Below, piece by piece: positions 1-18,321 of a stretch of 64,000 nucleotides of DNA. The stretch is from the NCBI RefSeq assembly GCF_021917145.1, contig NC_061064.1, forward strand, positions 2,653,137 to 2,717,136, read 5' to 3'. This DNA is from Hypomesus transpacificus (lineage: Eukaryota > Chordata > Actinopteri > Osmeriformes > Osmeridae). How positions within the stretch are numbered: the stretch's first letter is position 1; each line of letters opens with the position of its first letter. The position numbers and the translations under genes are program-made. Below the pieces are notes generated by a model. It saw nothing but the letters and a program-made list of their open reading frames with translations, did no database searches and had not been told where the DNA came from.

Positions 1-3000
1 TGAAGAAGAAGAAGGATGCAGAGCTGTTCAGTCTTCAGCGAATGAGTTCACCTTGCTTGCTGGACTCCAGGACTGTGGAGCAATGAGATCGGTAGAGTCA
101 AATATCTATCTAAAGAACCCTTTAAATGTCCTTATGGAACACTTTTAAGATGTCCTTATCAAACACTTGTTTTTTGAGTCCACAGGTGAACGAAAAATTC
201 CTTGTATACACAAACGTCCTCATATATTCACCACGCAAAGCTGCAGATAGAGTTGTCAGGATGGAGCAGGCCACCATTCCTGTTGAATGTCATTTTGGAA
301 GGTTGCAGAACATTGACATTAACTGAGAAATGACATGCATTTGTTTAGATGATTTTATCCAAGGTCAACATTTTGTCCCACTGAACCATGTCTATGCTGG
401 CAGTGTTGATATGCTTACCACTTTTGAATGTTTTTTTTTTTTTAGGAAGTTTAGCGTGTCTAGTGATGCTCTTCAGCCAATATGGATACCCTACTCTTCG
501 TCAGTCTTTGCTGAAGAAAGCTTGGTGTTTGACCTGAAAATCATGACACGTAAGTGACTTAGTAAGGCAACCTGTCATACTGGATAGCGTTTTAGGTAAT
601 ATATGAAGTCTGCAATTTAACAGTATTTCACTGATTTGTGAAGCAGCGTTTGAGGCATGATGCAAAATAAAATCTGGGTGTCCCAGCACAGTGCAACAAT
701 TTAAAATAATTCTGCTTGCTCCTGTTCTCTTCAGGTGATTGGCTGCACAAGCGTGAAACCAGAGTGTATTTCCTAGGCGGCATGATAAACATAGAAGCGT
801 CAGTCTTGGTCGCACATCACACAAGGATGAGGGTCTTCATAAACAGCTGTGTGGCCACCCTGGGCCCTGACCCAAGCTCTCTACCTAGATACGAGTTAAT
901 TCAGAATGGGTAATTGATTCATAAATTATTGTGTGTGGGGGTCCACTTAGTCTGTATGTTCTCTCACATCAAGCTTCCCTGCAGGTGCTTGGTTGATTCC
1001 CAGCTGAAGGGTTCACGCTCTCAGTTCATGCCAAGGACGAGCAACGAAAAACTCCAGCTCTCCATCGATGCCTTTAGGTTTTACAAGCAGGAGGGTGGTG
1101 AGGTGAGGGGCCTCAATTTCCGTGGACTGTGGAGACTAGAGCTGTTCTCGTCGCTCATCCACCTCCTTTCTTACAGATCTTCATCAGTTGTCTCCTCGCT
1201 GCTATTCCCATCTCTGACTCTGCAGACACCCAACTCAAGGCATGTTCCTTCATCAATGAAAGGTAGGCAACACATCTTTTTAGTTGTGATTTTAAGCATG
1301 AGAAGAGACCGTAATTGTATTTTTATGAGTTCCAGATGGAGGTCATCTGACGGGCCTGACTTGTTGTGTAGTCGGTGTCAGAGATATGATGCCGCTGAAA
1401 GTCAGAATCCCGCTGCTCTAAAGACCCAAGTCAAGACTTCAAATGCAGGCTTTCAGAAAAATTTAAAGCTCCATAAAGGTATGTTGGCTAGACTCGATGG
1501 AGTTGATTTATAAACCGACCAGTATTATTTAAACCATGTACTTATCTTAGGATGGGAAGAAGAAACTGCTTTGGCCCCACTGCTGGTTTTTCCGGGCAAA
1601 CCAAAAAGTCTACCTTCAACTTCGAGAGTGTCTGGTCATTCTGAACCAAGGAGACAGCTGTTGTCAACCAGCAAATGGAAGACCAGGGTTGACAATGGAA
1701 ATTCACAGAGAGGAAACGTGCAGCAAGGTGCAGTTGTGAGCAGAACCCAAACTAGCATCTCTGAATGGACCTTTGTCACATTACATTTGTTAGTCCCTGA
1801 TGAGACTGACTTCTAAAGAGTGGTATGACTTGATGGGACTATGTATGGGATTTCTCTGTACTGATGGAAAATGTGTACCCTATCAACCCATGTATCCACA
1901 CCAGAATCCATAAGCACTGAGAAACATATGAGGGATGAGAAGCGGATGAAGGCTGCAGAACAGGGTAATGGAATGTTTCTGGGTAAGACTGATACAGGTG
2001 GTATGTATGGATCTGTTTGTTTGGAAGAGATTTGAAAACGCACTGTCATTCCCTTTTGTAAAATGAATTGACCTTATTGAGGCTTCTTGGTGTTTCCAAC
2101 ACCAGAACCCAGAAGCTTCAAGGACTTCAGTTCAGACGAGAATGAAGGATCAGAACAAGGTACTTTGGTCCCATACGAGAACCCACTTGTGGAAAATGTG
2201 GGATTGGGAAACTCAGGCATTACCCTATCTGGATAATGTGTCATTTAGTAACCCTCAGTTTTCTTGGTGATCCCAACACTAGAAACTAGGAGCATGGATG
2301 ACTTGAATGAAGGACCAAGACAAGGTAATTTAGTCCCATGAGAACTCTCTTGTGGGGATGGGAAACACTGACATTCCCATTGACATGTGGAAAATGAATG
2401 TCGGATCATCAACCTTTAAATTATTCAGGTGACTTGGAGAGCCCTACGCCAGAACCTAGAAGCATGGAGGACTTTAGTCCAGAAGAGAATAAAGAATCAA
2501 GACACGGTAATTTTAGTCTTATAAGAAATCCCACTTGTGGGATTGGTAAATGCCATGGATGGCATTCCGCCCCATCTGGAAACTGTATGTAGATCCATCA
2601 ACCTACAACCTTCATATTCAGGTATTTTGGATAGCCTGGAGGACTTCAGTACAGAAGAGAATGAAGGATCAGGACAAGGTAATTTAGTCCCATATGAACT
2701 CATTTGTGGAAGACGTGGGGATTGGTAAACCTTAACATTCCCCCATTTGGAAAATGTATGGATTATCAATCTTGGTCGTCCCTTTACCAGATTCCAGTCC
2801 AGAGGAGGATACGGAAGGATTAGGACAAGGTAATTTAGTCCCTTAAGAAGCCACAATGGCATTCCTTCATCTGTAAAATGTGTATTCAGGCTTTGTCTCC
2901 ACACCAGAGAACGAGACTGATGGATTAAAACTGGGTAATGAAGACTATGGGATGAGGGTGCTCTTTGGATGAGAAATTGTAGTTTATTTATTTATCTGCC

Positions 3001-3343
3001 AACAGGATCTGGGGCTGATGACTTGACCAAGGAGACTGTGTCTCCTGGGATCCCCCTCCTGCTGGATGACCCTAACGAGACCACACCTGTCAACTCATCG
3101 CATGAAAATGTTAACCAAGCCTTTGCCTATGGGGATGGTGTCCTTGCCACAATCCAGGGGTTTGAGACCTCAGCTGCAACACCTGAGGACGAGGGCCGCC
3201 TCCATGGGGCCGACTCGCCCAGTGATCTGAGCTTCCCCACTTCCAAACAGGACAATATTTACACCGAGACAGCCACTGTGTGGCGCTCAGAGGGTACAGA
3301 TGCTGACATTACCATAGACGAAAAAACAATAAATATTCTTTAA
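1..3343 (+). CDS. ZP3-like zona pellucida (egg-coat) protein, 5' end missing
   Basis: Exons read by splice signal and frame: 1-91 (partial), 186-301, 446-549, 735-909, 985-1102, 1177-1262, 1336-1478, 1551-1727, seven micro-exons (1905-1964, 2106-2159, 2283-2324, 2429- or 2453-2506, 2622-2678, 2791-2829, 2908-2934) and 3006-3343 ending in TAA. The first exons encode the ZP module: 'LQDCG', 'VYTNVLIYSP', 'IPVECHFGR', then the ZP-C half with 'INSCVATLGPDP', 'NGCLVD' and 'KACSFI', which is the ZP3 cysteine pattern. ZP3-type proteins polymerise into the egg envelope. A basic stretch with 'EPRRQL' after the module is a possible cleavage site. The micro-exons encode an acidic Ser/Glu linker, and the last exon a Thr/Asp-rich tail with no membrane segment, as in many fish ZP3 proteins. 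If the donor at 1728 is not used, the frame ends at 1816, giving a short alternative C-terminus. The ZP3 class is firm; the exact paralogue (zp3c/d/f type) is not decided. Confidence 0.85.
1905..2934 (+). repeat. Tandemly duplicated micro-exon/intron units
   Basis: Seven short exons recur about every 100-200 bp. Lengths are 60, 54, 42, 78 (or 54), 57, 39 and 27 nt, all multiples of three. All are phase 1 at both ends, starting after 'cag/tag' and ending '..AAG|gtaat' or similar. They share the core 'aga agc atg gag gac tt' and 'gag aat gaa gga tca'. The introns are also alike ('gtaatttagtccca', 'cttgtgg', 'tggaaaatg'), so whole exon-intron units were copied. Any unit can be skipped without shifting the frame. 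Confidence 0.8.
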
Positions 3344-4266
3344 ACCTACTCTTCTGCTGAATAATTTATTAAATGCATTCCAGGACAACTTTTGTGGCAA
3401 TTTTCAGTTTTGAGAATGTTATGCAGTAGTGAAAGCCTAGAGAACCACAGGGGTCTGTTTTGCTAATATCAGAATTCTGGTTAAACACTTAACAAAGGCA
3501 TTTTTCAATTTGGAACACCCCATTGGGCTAAGGCTGCACCTGGATTCTGATTAAATAATGCATACAGAAATGCATACATTTATTGGGCCAGTGTGCAATA
3601 TTTTCAAATTGGTGCCAAATGACAGCTGCAGCATGTGCATGTAGTCAACTTGATCTGCATTTTTATTTTCCTGCTGAAACACCGATTTTTGGGGATATCC
3701 ATAAATTATCACTGACCTAAAGAATGTAAATTCAGTGACCCTGTTGGACATGTAGATTTTGACCGGAAAGCAGGGTCTTGTATCCAGAAGGTGTTGGAAA
3801 AATAAATAAAAATACTATAAAGGTAGTCTACATGAGAACTGTAGTAATTTGAGTATTGTGCCTTGTGAAATGCCGGTCATGGGTACCAAGGTATCTTTGG
3901 AATTTCAATCGGATGTTCTAAACTGGGAAGGGGATACGGTGCAGCGGCGTGAGAAGGTACGTCACACGCCGCGTTGGCCATTAGCAGGAGCAGCGGTATA
4001 TGCCCCCTCCTCCCGACAGCGCTTACAACTTCGGGCCGAAAAGTTTCGGAGAATTTATGCGTACCTGGGGATTTCACAGACCTAACAAAGACAGAGCGAA
4101 GCCAGGATTAAAACTCGTGAACCATAACAAAGTTACATATTTTCAATGGTGGCAGGTTTGGGGGTGTAGTTAACTTCGTAACTTATTTTTGCAGAGGTTT
4201 CGTATCGTCCACTCCGTCCTGTTCTTATCCAGCTGGATAGTTAGAGGGACAGAAAGGACTGGTGAA
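3344..4266. other. ZP 3' flank and dvl2 upstream region
   Basis: A possible poly(A) signal of the ZP gene (attaaa) lies at about 3369, and 'aataaataaa' at about 3800. The part from 3900 to 4100 is richer in CpG, with a CRE-like 'gtacgtcacac' at about 3957, and it offers a donor 'gagaag|gtacgt'. An acceptor 'tttttgcag' just before about 4195 could join it as a 5' untranslated exon of dvl2. This promoter reading is inference; I see no coding signal here. Confidence 0.35.
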
Positions 4267-6661
4267 ATGGCGGAAACAAAAATAATATACCACATAGACG
4301 AGGAGGAGACGCCGTATTTGGTGAAGATACCAATACCATCAGAAGAGATAACGCTACAGGATTTTAAACAGGTTTTGAACAAGCCAAACTACAAGTTCTT
4401 CTTCAAATCTATGGATCAGGATTTCGGGTAAGTTGTGATGCTGTGAGAGACCAACGCTTCTCCGTGATTTGCTCTAAAAGGTATTTTTGATGTAGCGTAC
4501 CAAACTATCTGTATTGTCACGAGGTATGAATTAAACACATTTCCAGTCAAAACTGGGTGGATTACGTTTTTTCCGAACAGTGTGGATGTGTTTATATCCC
4601 GCATCATCCGAAAAAGTTGAGGACCAAGCAGCAATTCCAGTGACGTCAAGTCCGCTAAAACCTAATGCTGGGCATAGATCTATCACATCAAGGGAAGCCG
4701 TAGCAAACTGATTAACCTAATGGATACGACAGCCGTTAACACAACACTATTTTTTTACACCTAGCCTAGGCTACACAGTAAAAATAAAATAAAAAAAACG
4801 AAATAAAAACAATTTGAATATGATCCTTTACATTCCCCAGATAATTTAATGAAACTTATGATTTGACTGGAAACTGTACATTTATTTGGATCCGTAATTG
4901 TTTACATTTGTAGCCATTTCTGGCAGTGCCCGAGGAGTTAAGAGAATGCATTAGGCCTAAAGAAAGAAAAAACGATTTGAACATAACCAGAAATGATGAC
5001 CACAGTCGGGTGGGGGGTCTTTTAGCCCACTTTTCTTATTTGGGCTCGGTGCCAGACACCCCTCTTCCCAGCTGCTCCGCTTCCTCTCCAGAATCACTCC
5101 TCCTACGCTCAACTGTAAACTGTAATGTGTCTGTAGGTCTTCAACTCTTGGATCTGTTCCTGGCTCTGGACTCACAGATTCAGACTTCCTCCCTCAGTCA
5201 TACCATGTAGGAAACCATAGGCCTACGTTGGAGATCTGGACGTTTGGACACTGACTCTCCTCCATTAGACTGCAACCTTTTACATTTTTGTCCGACTAAT
5301 TCTGTTACTCTATTAGTTTGAGTTAGGCCCCTTTGGCTGTGCCCCCCTCCATATGCCCATTATCCAGGTCACAGTAGAAGCCACTGTACTCTTAACTCCC
5401 AGGGTGCTGACAGTCATTAGTGTATGTGTAGGGGAATGTAGCTGACAGTATAGAGGGCAGCAGTTTGAACTGTCACAGCATGGCCTCTACCCCAGACCTC
5501 CAGCTATGTACATTCTTGTTTTTTGTTAGATTACACTGTAACACACAATACAATCATGTCATACAATGTAGCGGAGGCTTTCATTCATTGGGACATACAG
5601 GGGGCGGTCCTTTTGGCTGTGGTTATAAACCAGGCAGTCTTGTTGGTGTGTGTTGAGACCTGAGTCTCATGCCTAAACGGTCTCCTGCCCCAGAACGAAG
5701 CCTTATCTCTGGGCTCACAGGCAGGGACAGGATCTCTGGTATTCCCACACACAGGTGATGGACGGATAAAACTCAACCAACAACATGCATCCTCAACCAC
5801 AGAGAGGAATGTGATGTTAAGATACCCCAGACATCCATGTGTGGTACGGTGGGAGAGAGATGTCGTTGTGTTGATAGAACTGATTTGTCAGACCACCAAG
5901 GGGAGGCTGCAGGGGTAACCAGGGTCTGTAGGCCTTGGTGTGTATGTGTGTGTGTGTGTGTGTGTGGATGAGGAGAGTTAAAAATGAGTGTGTGTAAGTG
6001 TGCTCTGTGTGTGTGAAAGTTGAAGAGACAGGAAGGGTGAGTGTGAACAGGACAGGTCCTAATGCTCTCCTGCTCTCCCTGCCTCCCCCCTGCCTCCCCC
6101 CGTCAGGGTGGTGAAGGAGGAGATTTCCGATGAGGCTGCAAAACTACCATGCTTCAACGGGAGAGTTGTGTCATGGGTAAGATGTTCTGCTTTCTTACCT
6201 GTCTGTTGTGTTGTGTTACATCTGTTATGGTGACACGTGAGCTATCTTCTGTCAACGCAATCGCTCATCTTTTCTTTCCATCTTCGTATCCTCCTCCACT
6301 CCTCCTCTTCCTCCATCCATCTCCAGCTGGTGTCCTCAGACAGCCCGCCGGGGGAGCCCCCTCCGGCACCGGTGGAGGTCCGGCCCTCCCCCTCCCCCCC
6401 GCCTCCCCCCCTGCCTCCCCCTCTGCCTCCCCCCCCAGCAGAGAGGACAGGGGGCATTGGAGACTCCAGACCGCCCTCATTCCAGTACGTTGGAGCTTCA
6501 CACAGACACTACTTTCAGAGACGCACCTTTGACTCCGAAACAGGGGCACCAGGTTGTGTCTGATGTTTGAGCTTAGGTGGATGATGTTGAACGTAAGGTT
6601 TAATGCTATTTAGGGACATATTCTGCCTAGGTGATGAATCAAGTTTGTCTGCCTGCCTGTT

Positions 6662-6704
<43 letters not shown>

Positions 6705-9700
6705 GTCTGTCTCTCTCTATCTCTCTATCTTTCTCTTTATCTTTCTCTCTCTCTGCCTGTGTGTCTCTCTTTCTCTCTCTTTCTCTGTCTGTCCGTCTGT
6801 TAGCCCTAATGTGGCTGGCAGTGTGGAGCAGCTGGACGAACGTACGGACACAGAGTCCGTTCTGTCCTTCAGGAGGGAGCGGCCCAGACGCAGGGAGAGC
6901 ACAGAGCAGCATGGTGAGACTCACTCCTGCTCACACGCCAGGGATTAGAACCAGGGGTCAGGGGTCAGGGGTCACAGCCCCGTCATGACCGCGGTGCGTG
7001 TGTCCCTGTGTGTGTTTGTGTGTGTCCATGCCGATGCCGCAGGCCCCCGGATGAACGGTCAGAGTCGTCTCGAGCGCCACCTGGCCGGGTACGAGAGCTC
7101 CTCCACCGTCATGAGCAGCGAGCTGGACACCACCAGCTTCTGTGACTCTGACGACGATACCATGAGCAGGTGAGAGGGAGGGGACAGGGAGGGAGGAGGG
7201 GACAGGGAGGGAGGAGGGTATAGTGAAGTGATCACTATTTGTAGATCTCTATGGATAAAAGTGAAAATGAATCAAAGGTCAACTGTAATTGCCCCCTGCT
7301 GGTTGTGTGAAGGTTCAGCAGCACCACAGAGCAGAGCACGGCTTCTCGGCTGATGAAGAGGCACCGCAGGAGGAGGAAGCAGAGGCCAACCAGGCTGGAG
7401 AGGGTACGCCCCCGCCCCCCCCACCACACATGCACAGTCTGGGCTCGGGGCTTGGAGTGTCTGGGGGGTCTGGGGTGCGGGGAGTCAAATTGCGGCTCTG
7501 AGATTTGGATTGTGGTCCTGGCTGCGTCTGTCATTAGATGTGGTGACCGTGCTGCAGCTGTGGTTAGAATGGTGGTCATGTTGGTCATGTTGTCATGTTT
7601 CAGGCCTCGTCTTTCAGCAGTGTGACAGACTCCACGATGTCACTCAACATCATCACTGTCACTCTCAACATGGGTGAGTCCTTTTCGCACCCCCTTGCCT
7701 CCATAGCCCCCCCCCCCTCGGTGTCATTTGTGTTGAACACAATGGATACACTCTGCTGTTAGGCCACAACTTCCCAGAAGGAAAATCGATATATCTATAT
7801 ATTTATCCAGTATCCACCCATTATAATAACTATACACACGATAATAACTGTATGTAGCGTAACTGTAGCTTAGCCTCGTGTGTGATGCACTTCCTGTTTT
7901 TGCCGTTGTCAGAGAAGTACAACTTCCTGGGCATCAGCATTGTGGGGCAGAGCAACGAGAGAGGGGACGGGGGCATCTACATCGGCTCCATCATGAAGGG
8001 GGGGGCCGTGGCGGCCGACGGGCGCATCGAACCAGGAGACATGCTGCTGCAGGTGTGTGTGGGAGGTGTGTGTGTGTGTGTGTGAGGGAGGTGTGTGTGT
8101 GAGGTGTGTGTGTGTGGGAGGGGGGTTACTCCCCACAGCTCTCTTCACACTTCACTCTGTACCCGTCCAGGTGAACGACATCAACTTTGAGAACATGAGT
8201 AACGACGACGCGGTGCGTGTGCTGAGAGACATCGTACACAAACCCGGGTGAGAGAGACTAACTCATGATCCAAGTAGCGTCACAGTGCCATTGTCATTGC
8301 CATTTGTAGTTTCAAGTTGACTTGCCAGGCACAGGTCTTGACAGTTTCTGAGCAGTCTATCTAAACTTCAAATAAATAAATAATTCCTAATCCTAGGAAT
8401 AATTCATGATCCTATAACAATCCTACAAACACTATAGATACTCTAAATAAACAGTGTACTGATTGTGTCCTCCAGACCCATCATCCTGACAGTGGCTAAG
8501 TGTTGGGACCCCACTCCTCAGGGCTACTTCACCTTGCCTCGCAGTACGTAGCCTGGAAGCCTGATTAGCCCTCGCAAATACATATAATACATGTATATAA
8601 AACAAACACAGATAAACGTATACTAGACCCATTTGCACATCATATACACACACACACACAAGAGTCGATGTGAAGCTCCTGACTGTGTTCCTGTGTGGCC
8701 CTGCTAGACGAGCCCATCCGGCCCATAGACCCTGGCGTGTGGGTGAGTCACTCGGTGGGGCTAGCGGGGACCTACGCCCCCTACCCTGGCAGCTCCTCGC
8801 TCAGCACCATCACCTCCAACTCCTCCGTCACCGAAACCGAACGTGAGGCTGCTCAATATGTTTGTGTGCATTCGGCAGACTTTTATCCAAAGCGACACGT
8901 ATGGGGGATCGAAGGAGGCTTATCCTGCTTGTTTGATCTCGTCCCCAAGGGTTTGATGACTTCAACCTGTCTCTCCACTCTGACATGGCGTCTGTGGCCA
9001 AGGCCATGGCCTCCCCAGAGTCTGGCCTGGAGGTGAGGGACAGGATGTGGCTGAAGATCACCATCCCCAACGCCTTCCTGGGTGAGGAGACACTCGTACA
9101 CAAAGCCCTACCCACCATTACACACACACACACATCCATATATGAGAGGGAAGGTTAGGAGGATGAGGTAGTAATAGATATTTGCTAGCTGTAGATAGAA
9201 CCACTTTCATCCCTCTGTGTGTGTGTGTGTGTGAATGACAGGCTCCGACGTGGTGGAGTGGCTCTACCAGCACATCGAGGGTTTCCAGGATCGCCGCGAG
9301 GCGCGTAAATACGCCAGCAACCTGCTGAAGGCCGGCTTTATCCGCCACACCGTCAACAAGATCACCTTCTCAGAGCAGTGCTACTACATCTTCGGCGACT
9401 TCAGCGACTGCGAGAACTGTGAGGGCGCCCTCTGCTATTCTCAGACGGTACTGCAAACTCACTGTCCTGGCTGGAAGACTGACCGCTGTTCTGTTGCGTC
9501 TCTCTCCCTAGACATGGCTAACTTGTCCATGAACGACAACGACGGCTCCAGTGGAGCTTCAGACCAGGACACGCTGGCTCCCCTGCCCATCTCAGGGGCC
9601 TCTCCCTGGCCCCTGATGCACACCTTCCCCTACCAGTACACCAATGCCTACGCCAGCCAGCCCCCCCCTTACCATGAGCTGACCAGCTACAGCTACACCC

Positions 9701-10343
9701 CTGGGAGCACGGGCAGCCAACACAGTGAAGGTGAGATAGCGTGTGTTTGTCTGGCTAGTTTCAGGTGTGTGTGTGTGTGTGTGTGAGGCTGGGACTTGGT
9801 GTGTGTGTTAACTCTGGTGTCCTATGTGCAGGGAGCCGGAGCAGTGGCTCTACCCGGAGCGAGGGCGAGCGGCGTCGTAAGGGCAAGTCCCCGGTGGGCG
9901 GGGCCGGGGGCGGGGCCGACTCTCGATCCGGCAGCGGCAGCGAATCAGAGTATTCCACACGGAGCAGCAGGAGGAGGGAGCACATCTCGGCCCCGCCCAG
10001 CGAGCACAGCCTCCACAGCCAGCGCTCGCTTCCCCGGCCCCCACCCCCCCACCTCCAGTTCCCCCAGGGCCTCCCCCTCTCCTACAACCCCATGATGGTC
10101 ATGATGGTCCCCCCACACCCACACATGCATCATCACGCCATGCCCGGTCTCGGCCCCCCACACCCCCAGCTCCCCCCTGGGCCCTCCCTCCCAGGCCTGC
10201 CCCCTGCTTCCACGCCTGGGGGGCCTCCGGGGGCCCCACCCACCCGGGAGCTAGGCTCCGTGCCCCCGGAGCTCACGGCCTCCCGCCAGTCCTTCCACCT
10301 GGCCATGGGGAACCCCAGCGAATTCTTTGTGGACGTCATGTAG
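4267..10343 (+). CDS. dvl2: Dishevelled segment polarity protein 2
   Basis: Fifteen exons: 4267-4427, 6107-6176, 6327-6484, 6804-6913, 7043-7169, 7313-7403, 7604-7673, 7913-8052, 8171-8247, 8476-8543, 8708-8842, 8950-9081, 9242-9418, 9512-9730, 9832-10343; 748 codons, against about 736 in mammalian DVL2. Dishevelled is the cytoplasmic hub that relays Frizzled/Wnt signals to beta-catenin and planar polarity. The DIX domain opens at '[19 protein letters not shown]'. A basic '[10 protein letters not shown]' stretch precedes the PDZ domain ('[18 protein letters not shown]', '[19 protein letters not shown]'). The DEP domain includes '[13 protein letters not shown]' and '[19 protein letters not shown]', and the C-terminus ends '[12 protein letters not shown]'. 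Paralogue 2 is chosen from '[12 protein letters not shown]', 'QPPPYHEL', 'LPYNPMM' and 'SFHLAMGNP', all DVL2-like. The start ATG precedes the DIX domain. acadvl follows on the same strand, in line with the vertebrate DVL2-ACADVL neighbourhood. Confidence 0.95.
6664..6795 (+). repeat. (CT)n-rich polypyrimidine microsatellite in dvl2 intron 3
   Basis: A CT/CTTT/CTGT mixed run just upstream of the exon 4 acceptor (tag at 6801-6803). It acts as a very long pyrimidine tract for that acceptor. Confidence 0.8.
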
Positions 10344-10355
10344 GAGACGGAGCGT

Positions 10356-10505
10356 GTGGAGGCGGAGTTAGGAGGCGTGTGTGGAGGCGGAGTCAGGAGG
10401 CGTGTGTGGAGGCGGAGTGAGGAGGCGTGTGTGGAGGCGTGTGTGGAGGCAGAGTCAGGAGGCGTGTGTGGAGGCGGAGTTAGGAGGCGTGTGTGGAGGG
10501 TGGAG
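10356..10505 (+). repeat. 25-bp GC-rich minisatellite in the dvl2 3' UTR
   Basis: About five to six copies of 'ggaggcggagt(t/c/g)aggaggcgtgtgt', beginning about 13 bp after the dvl2 stop codon. One unit is partial. The strand bias is purine/GT-rich, so the UTR RNA would be G-rich. Confidence 0.85.
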
Positions 10506-12703
10506 ACGGACCGCAGCACGGGCCAACTTCAGGATCCCAGGGTATCACGGAACTTTAAGCCACACCTGTTCTCACGTTCACCTGGACTAAACACCTCCTG
10601 GCAGGAGGAAATGGTCTTCTCTTCCTCTGGACAATCCCCTATGTCTTGTGAGACAAGCTGGAATTGATGATGTAACGTTACTTTTAACCCAAATATATGA
10701 CTATTAGCATTATTGTTGGTGGTTTGATATTGTGTGTGTGATTTCACCATTATCCCCAAAATCATTTGAATGGAAGGAATCAACACAGATTTGAAGGTTT
10801 TGTTTAATGTCATTGTTTTTTGATTTGTCAAACAACATACCACTGGACACAGTACATCTGTAGTTTAACAGAGATGACTGTGAGGTGTGTAACCGTGGGA
10901 ACTTGGTACAGTAAACATGTGAATGGTTTTCTAGACGTTCCTACGACAGCACCACTGTGGTCCTCAGGGAAGACGATGAGAGTTTAAAGGACGTGTGGAG
11001 GTGAATGGCTAACGACAGCACTAACCACCTGAAGATGTGAACGAGATTACATTTTTATCTGAATGTATCAAAAGTATCAACTTTTTTTTCTCTCCAGCTG
11101 CAACAAAATATTTATGTCATCACACCTGACTGCTCTGACAGGGAAAAGGGTCAATAATCCTTTTCTTTAGTATTTAAAGGTACAATAGGTAAGATTTTAT
11201 TTCAGGAAATATACACATTTTGTCCCCTCTAAACATGATGTGAAAGCTAATGAGGCTGAGAGTTGTTTAACAACACAGGCAGCTCAGTGTGAGTGGAATG
11301 GACGTTTTGCTCCTTGGCTTCCTTTGGGAAACCACAGTCAAACTCCAGCTGGAGGAAAGCACGGAACTTCAGACATGAATTGGGAGCACAGTTTCTCATT
11401 TAAATTTAATTGCAGCTTTAAAAGAACTCAATTGTGTTCGATTTGTTCCAAGAGTCCCATTTCTGTCTCCATGGTTGAAATGTCGGTGTATCATGTTTAT
11501 GAATATCTGAGCTGGAGATGTGTGTTATATTACAGATATTAATGGAGCATAGCACATGCACTTAGCAGGCAGATTGCTGTTGTGTTTATCTACATGTTAT
11601 TGTAATGGTACTTAACCATTTTGTCATCACAAAGCATATATATATATACGTGTGTGTGTTTTATTTTTATGAGTGACTTCACATCTTTCCTTGTGATATA
11701 TACAGATGATACTGCTCAGTAGCAGTAGGAAGGTTTGAGAGTTTTTAAGGAAGTGTTAGGTTTGTATCAAGCATGCACTCATGTTCATGTGGTTCCTTTT
11801 CTCAGAGAGCTGAGGTCGTCATGGTTGCACATCACTGGGTGAACAGGAGATGGTACAGCAGTATTTGGGATAGTGATTGGAAAGTGTCTATAACGTTTTC
11901 TAATAGAGAGCAGTTATAGATTTTAAATTGCTTTAAGCTCTGATTTCACACTCCAACTCACTTTTTTATATCACTGAGTGATCATACTTTTTCTTGTATG
12001 TATTTTTTTTTATCATATTAAGAAAAACATTAATGTAGTGCCATAATGCATGTTTGCTTGATAGTTGTCAATTTTTTAACAATACATTTTTACTTGATTG
12101 AATGTGCAATTGTCCCTCTCATTTTACCTCAATACTTCCTGTGTGGATGTTCGTATTGTGTGCTTTTTTTATTCCTAGATGTTTTATGACGATGTGTTAA
12201 AAATGGGACAATATCGCGGACTAGATTTGTATGTCACTTTGGATAAAAACGTCTGCTAAATGAATGAAATGTAAATGTAAAATCTAGATACTTTGTTATA
12301 GGATAGCAATGCAACTCCAGTTCCCACAATGCTTAGTTACAACCGTGCCCTTCCCACACCGTGTCGTCATCATACGCATAGATATCCATGAACTAGATCA
12401 GACTGCGCCGCAACAGCAAGATGACGTGTGTAATGCGCCTTTGCCTCAGAAAAAACCCCACAGACTTGTCTATCACACACACTTCTATGGCATAGCCATT
12501 TTCTTAAGAAAAAAATCTGCTTACACAAGGGCAGTTTTGCTACCTATATAACTTGGAGCCACACCACATTTAACAACAGAGTCAGTTACTTATTGTAGGC
12601 AAGCAGAGAAGGTCGCCTGTGAGCATATTTCATAAACAGGAAAACAACACAGCTTTTGTAACTTCACAATTTCTTCCAGACAGTCAAACCAGCAACATTT
12701 ATA
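10506..12703. other. dvl2 3' UTR and dvl2-acadvl intergenic region
   Basis: AT-rich, no coding signal. It holds a short SINE tail ('ataaaaacgtctgctaaatga') at about 12242-12275. The segment from about 12310 to 12700 directly precedes acadvl and is its likely promoter; 'ttcccacaatgc' at about 12322 resembles a ZNF143/Staf-type site. That regulatory reading is tentative. Confidence 0.4.

Positions 12704-18321
<5,618 letters not shown>

Noticed and set aside
914-1513. Single 199-codon frame as one exon
   Set aside because: The ZP gene uses three separate exons here in changing frames (985-1102, 1177-1262, 1336-1478); the long frame reads through introns.
6603-6948. Ser/Leu- and Arg/Glu-rich frames around the CT repeat
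   Set aside because: Simple-sequence translation within dvl2 intron 3; only 6804-6913 is a real exon.
10133-10519. Minus-strand 128-codon His/Thr/Pro frame
   Set aside because: Antisense to dvl2 exon 15 and the 3' UTR minisatellite; repetitive.
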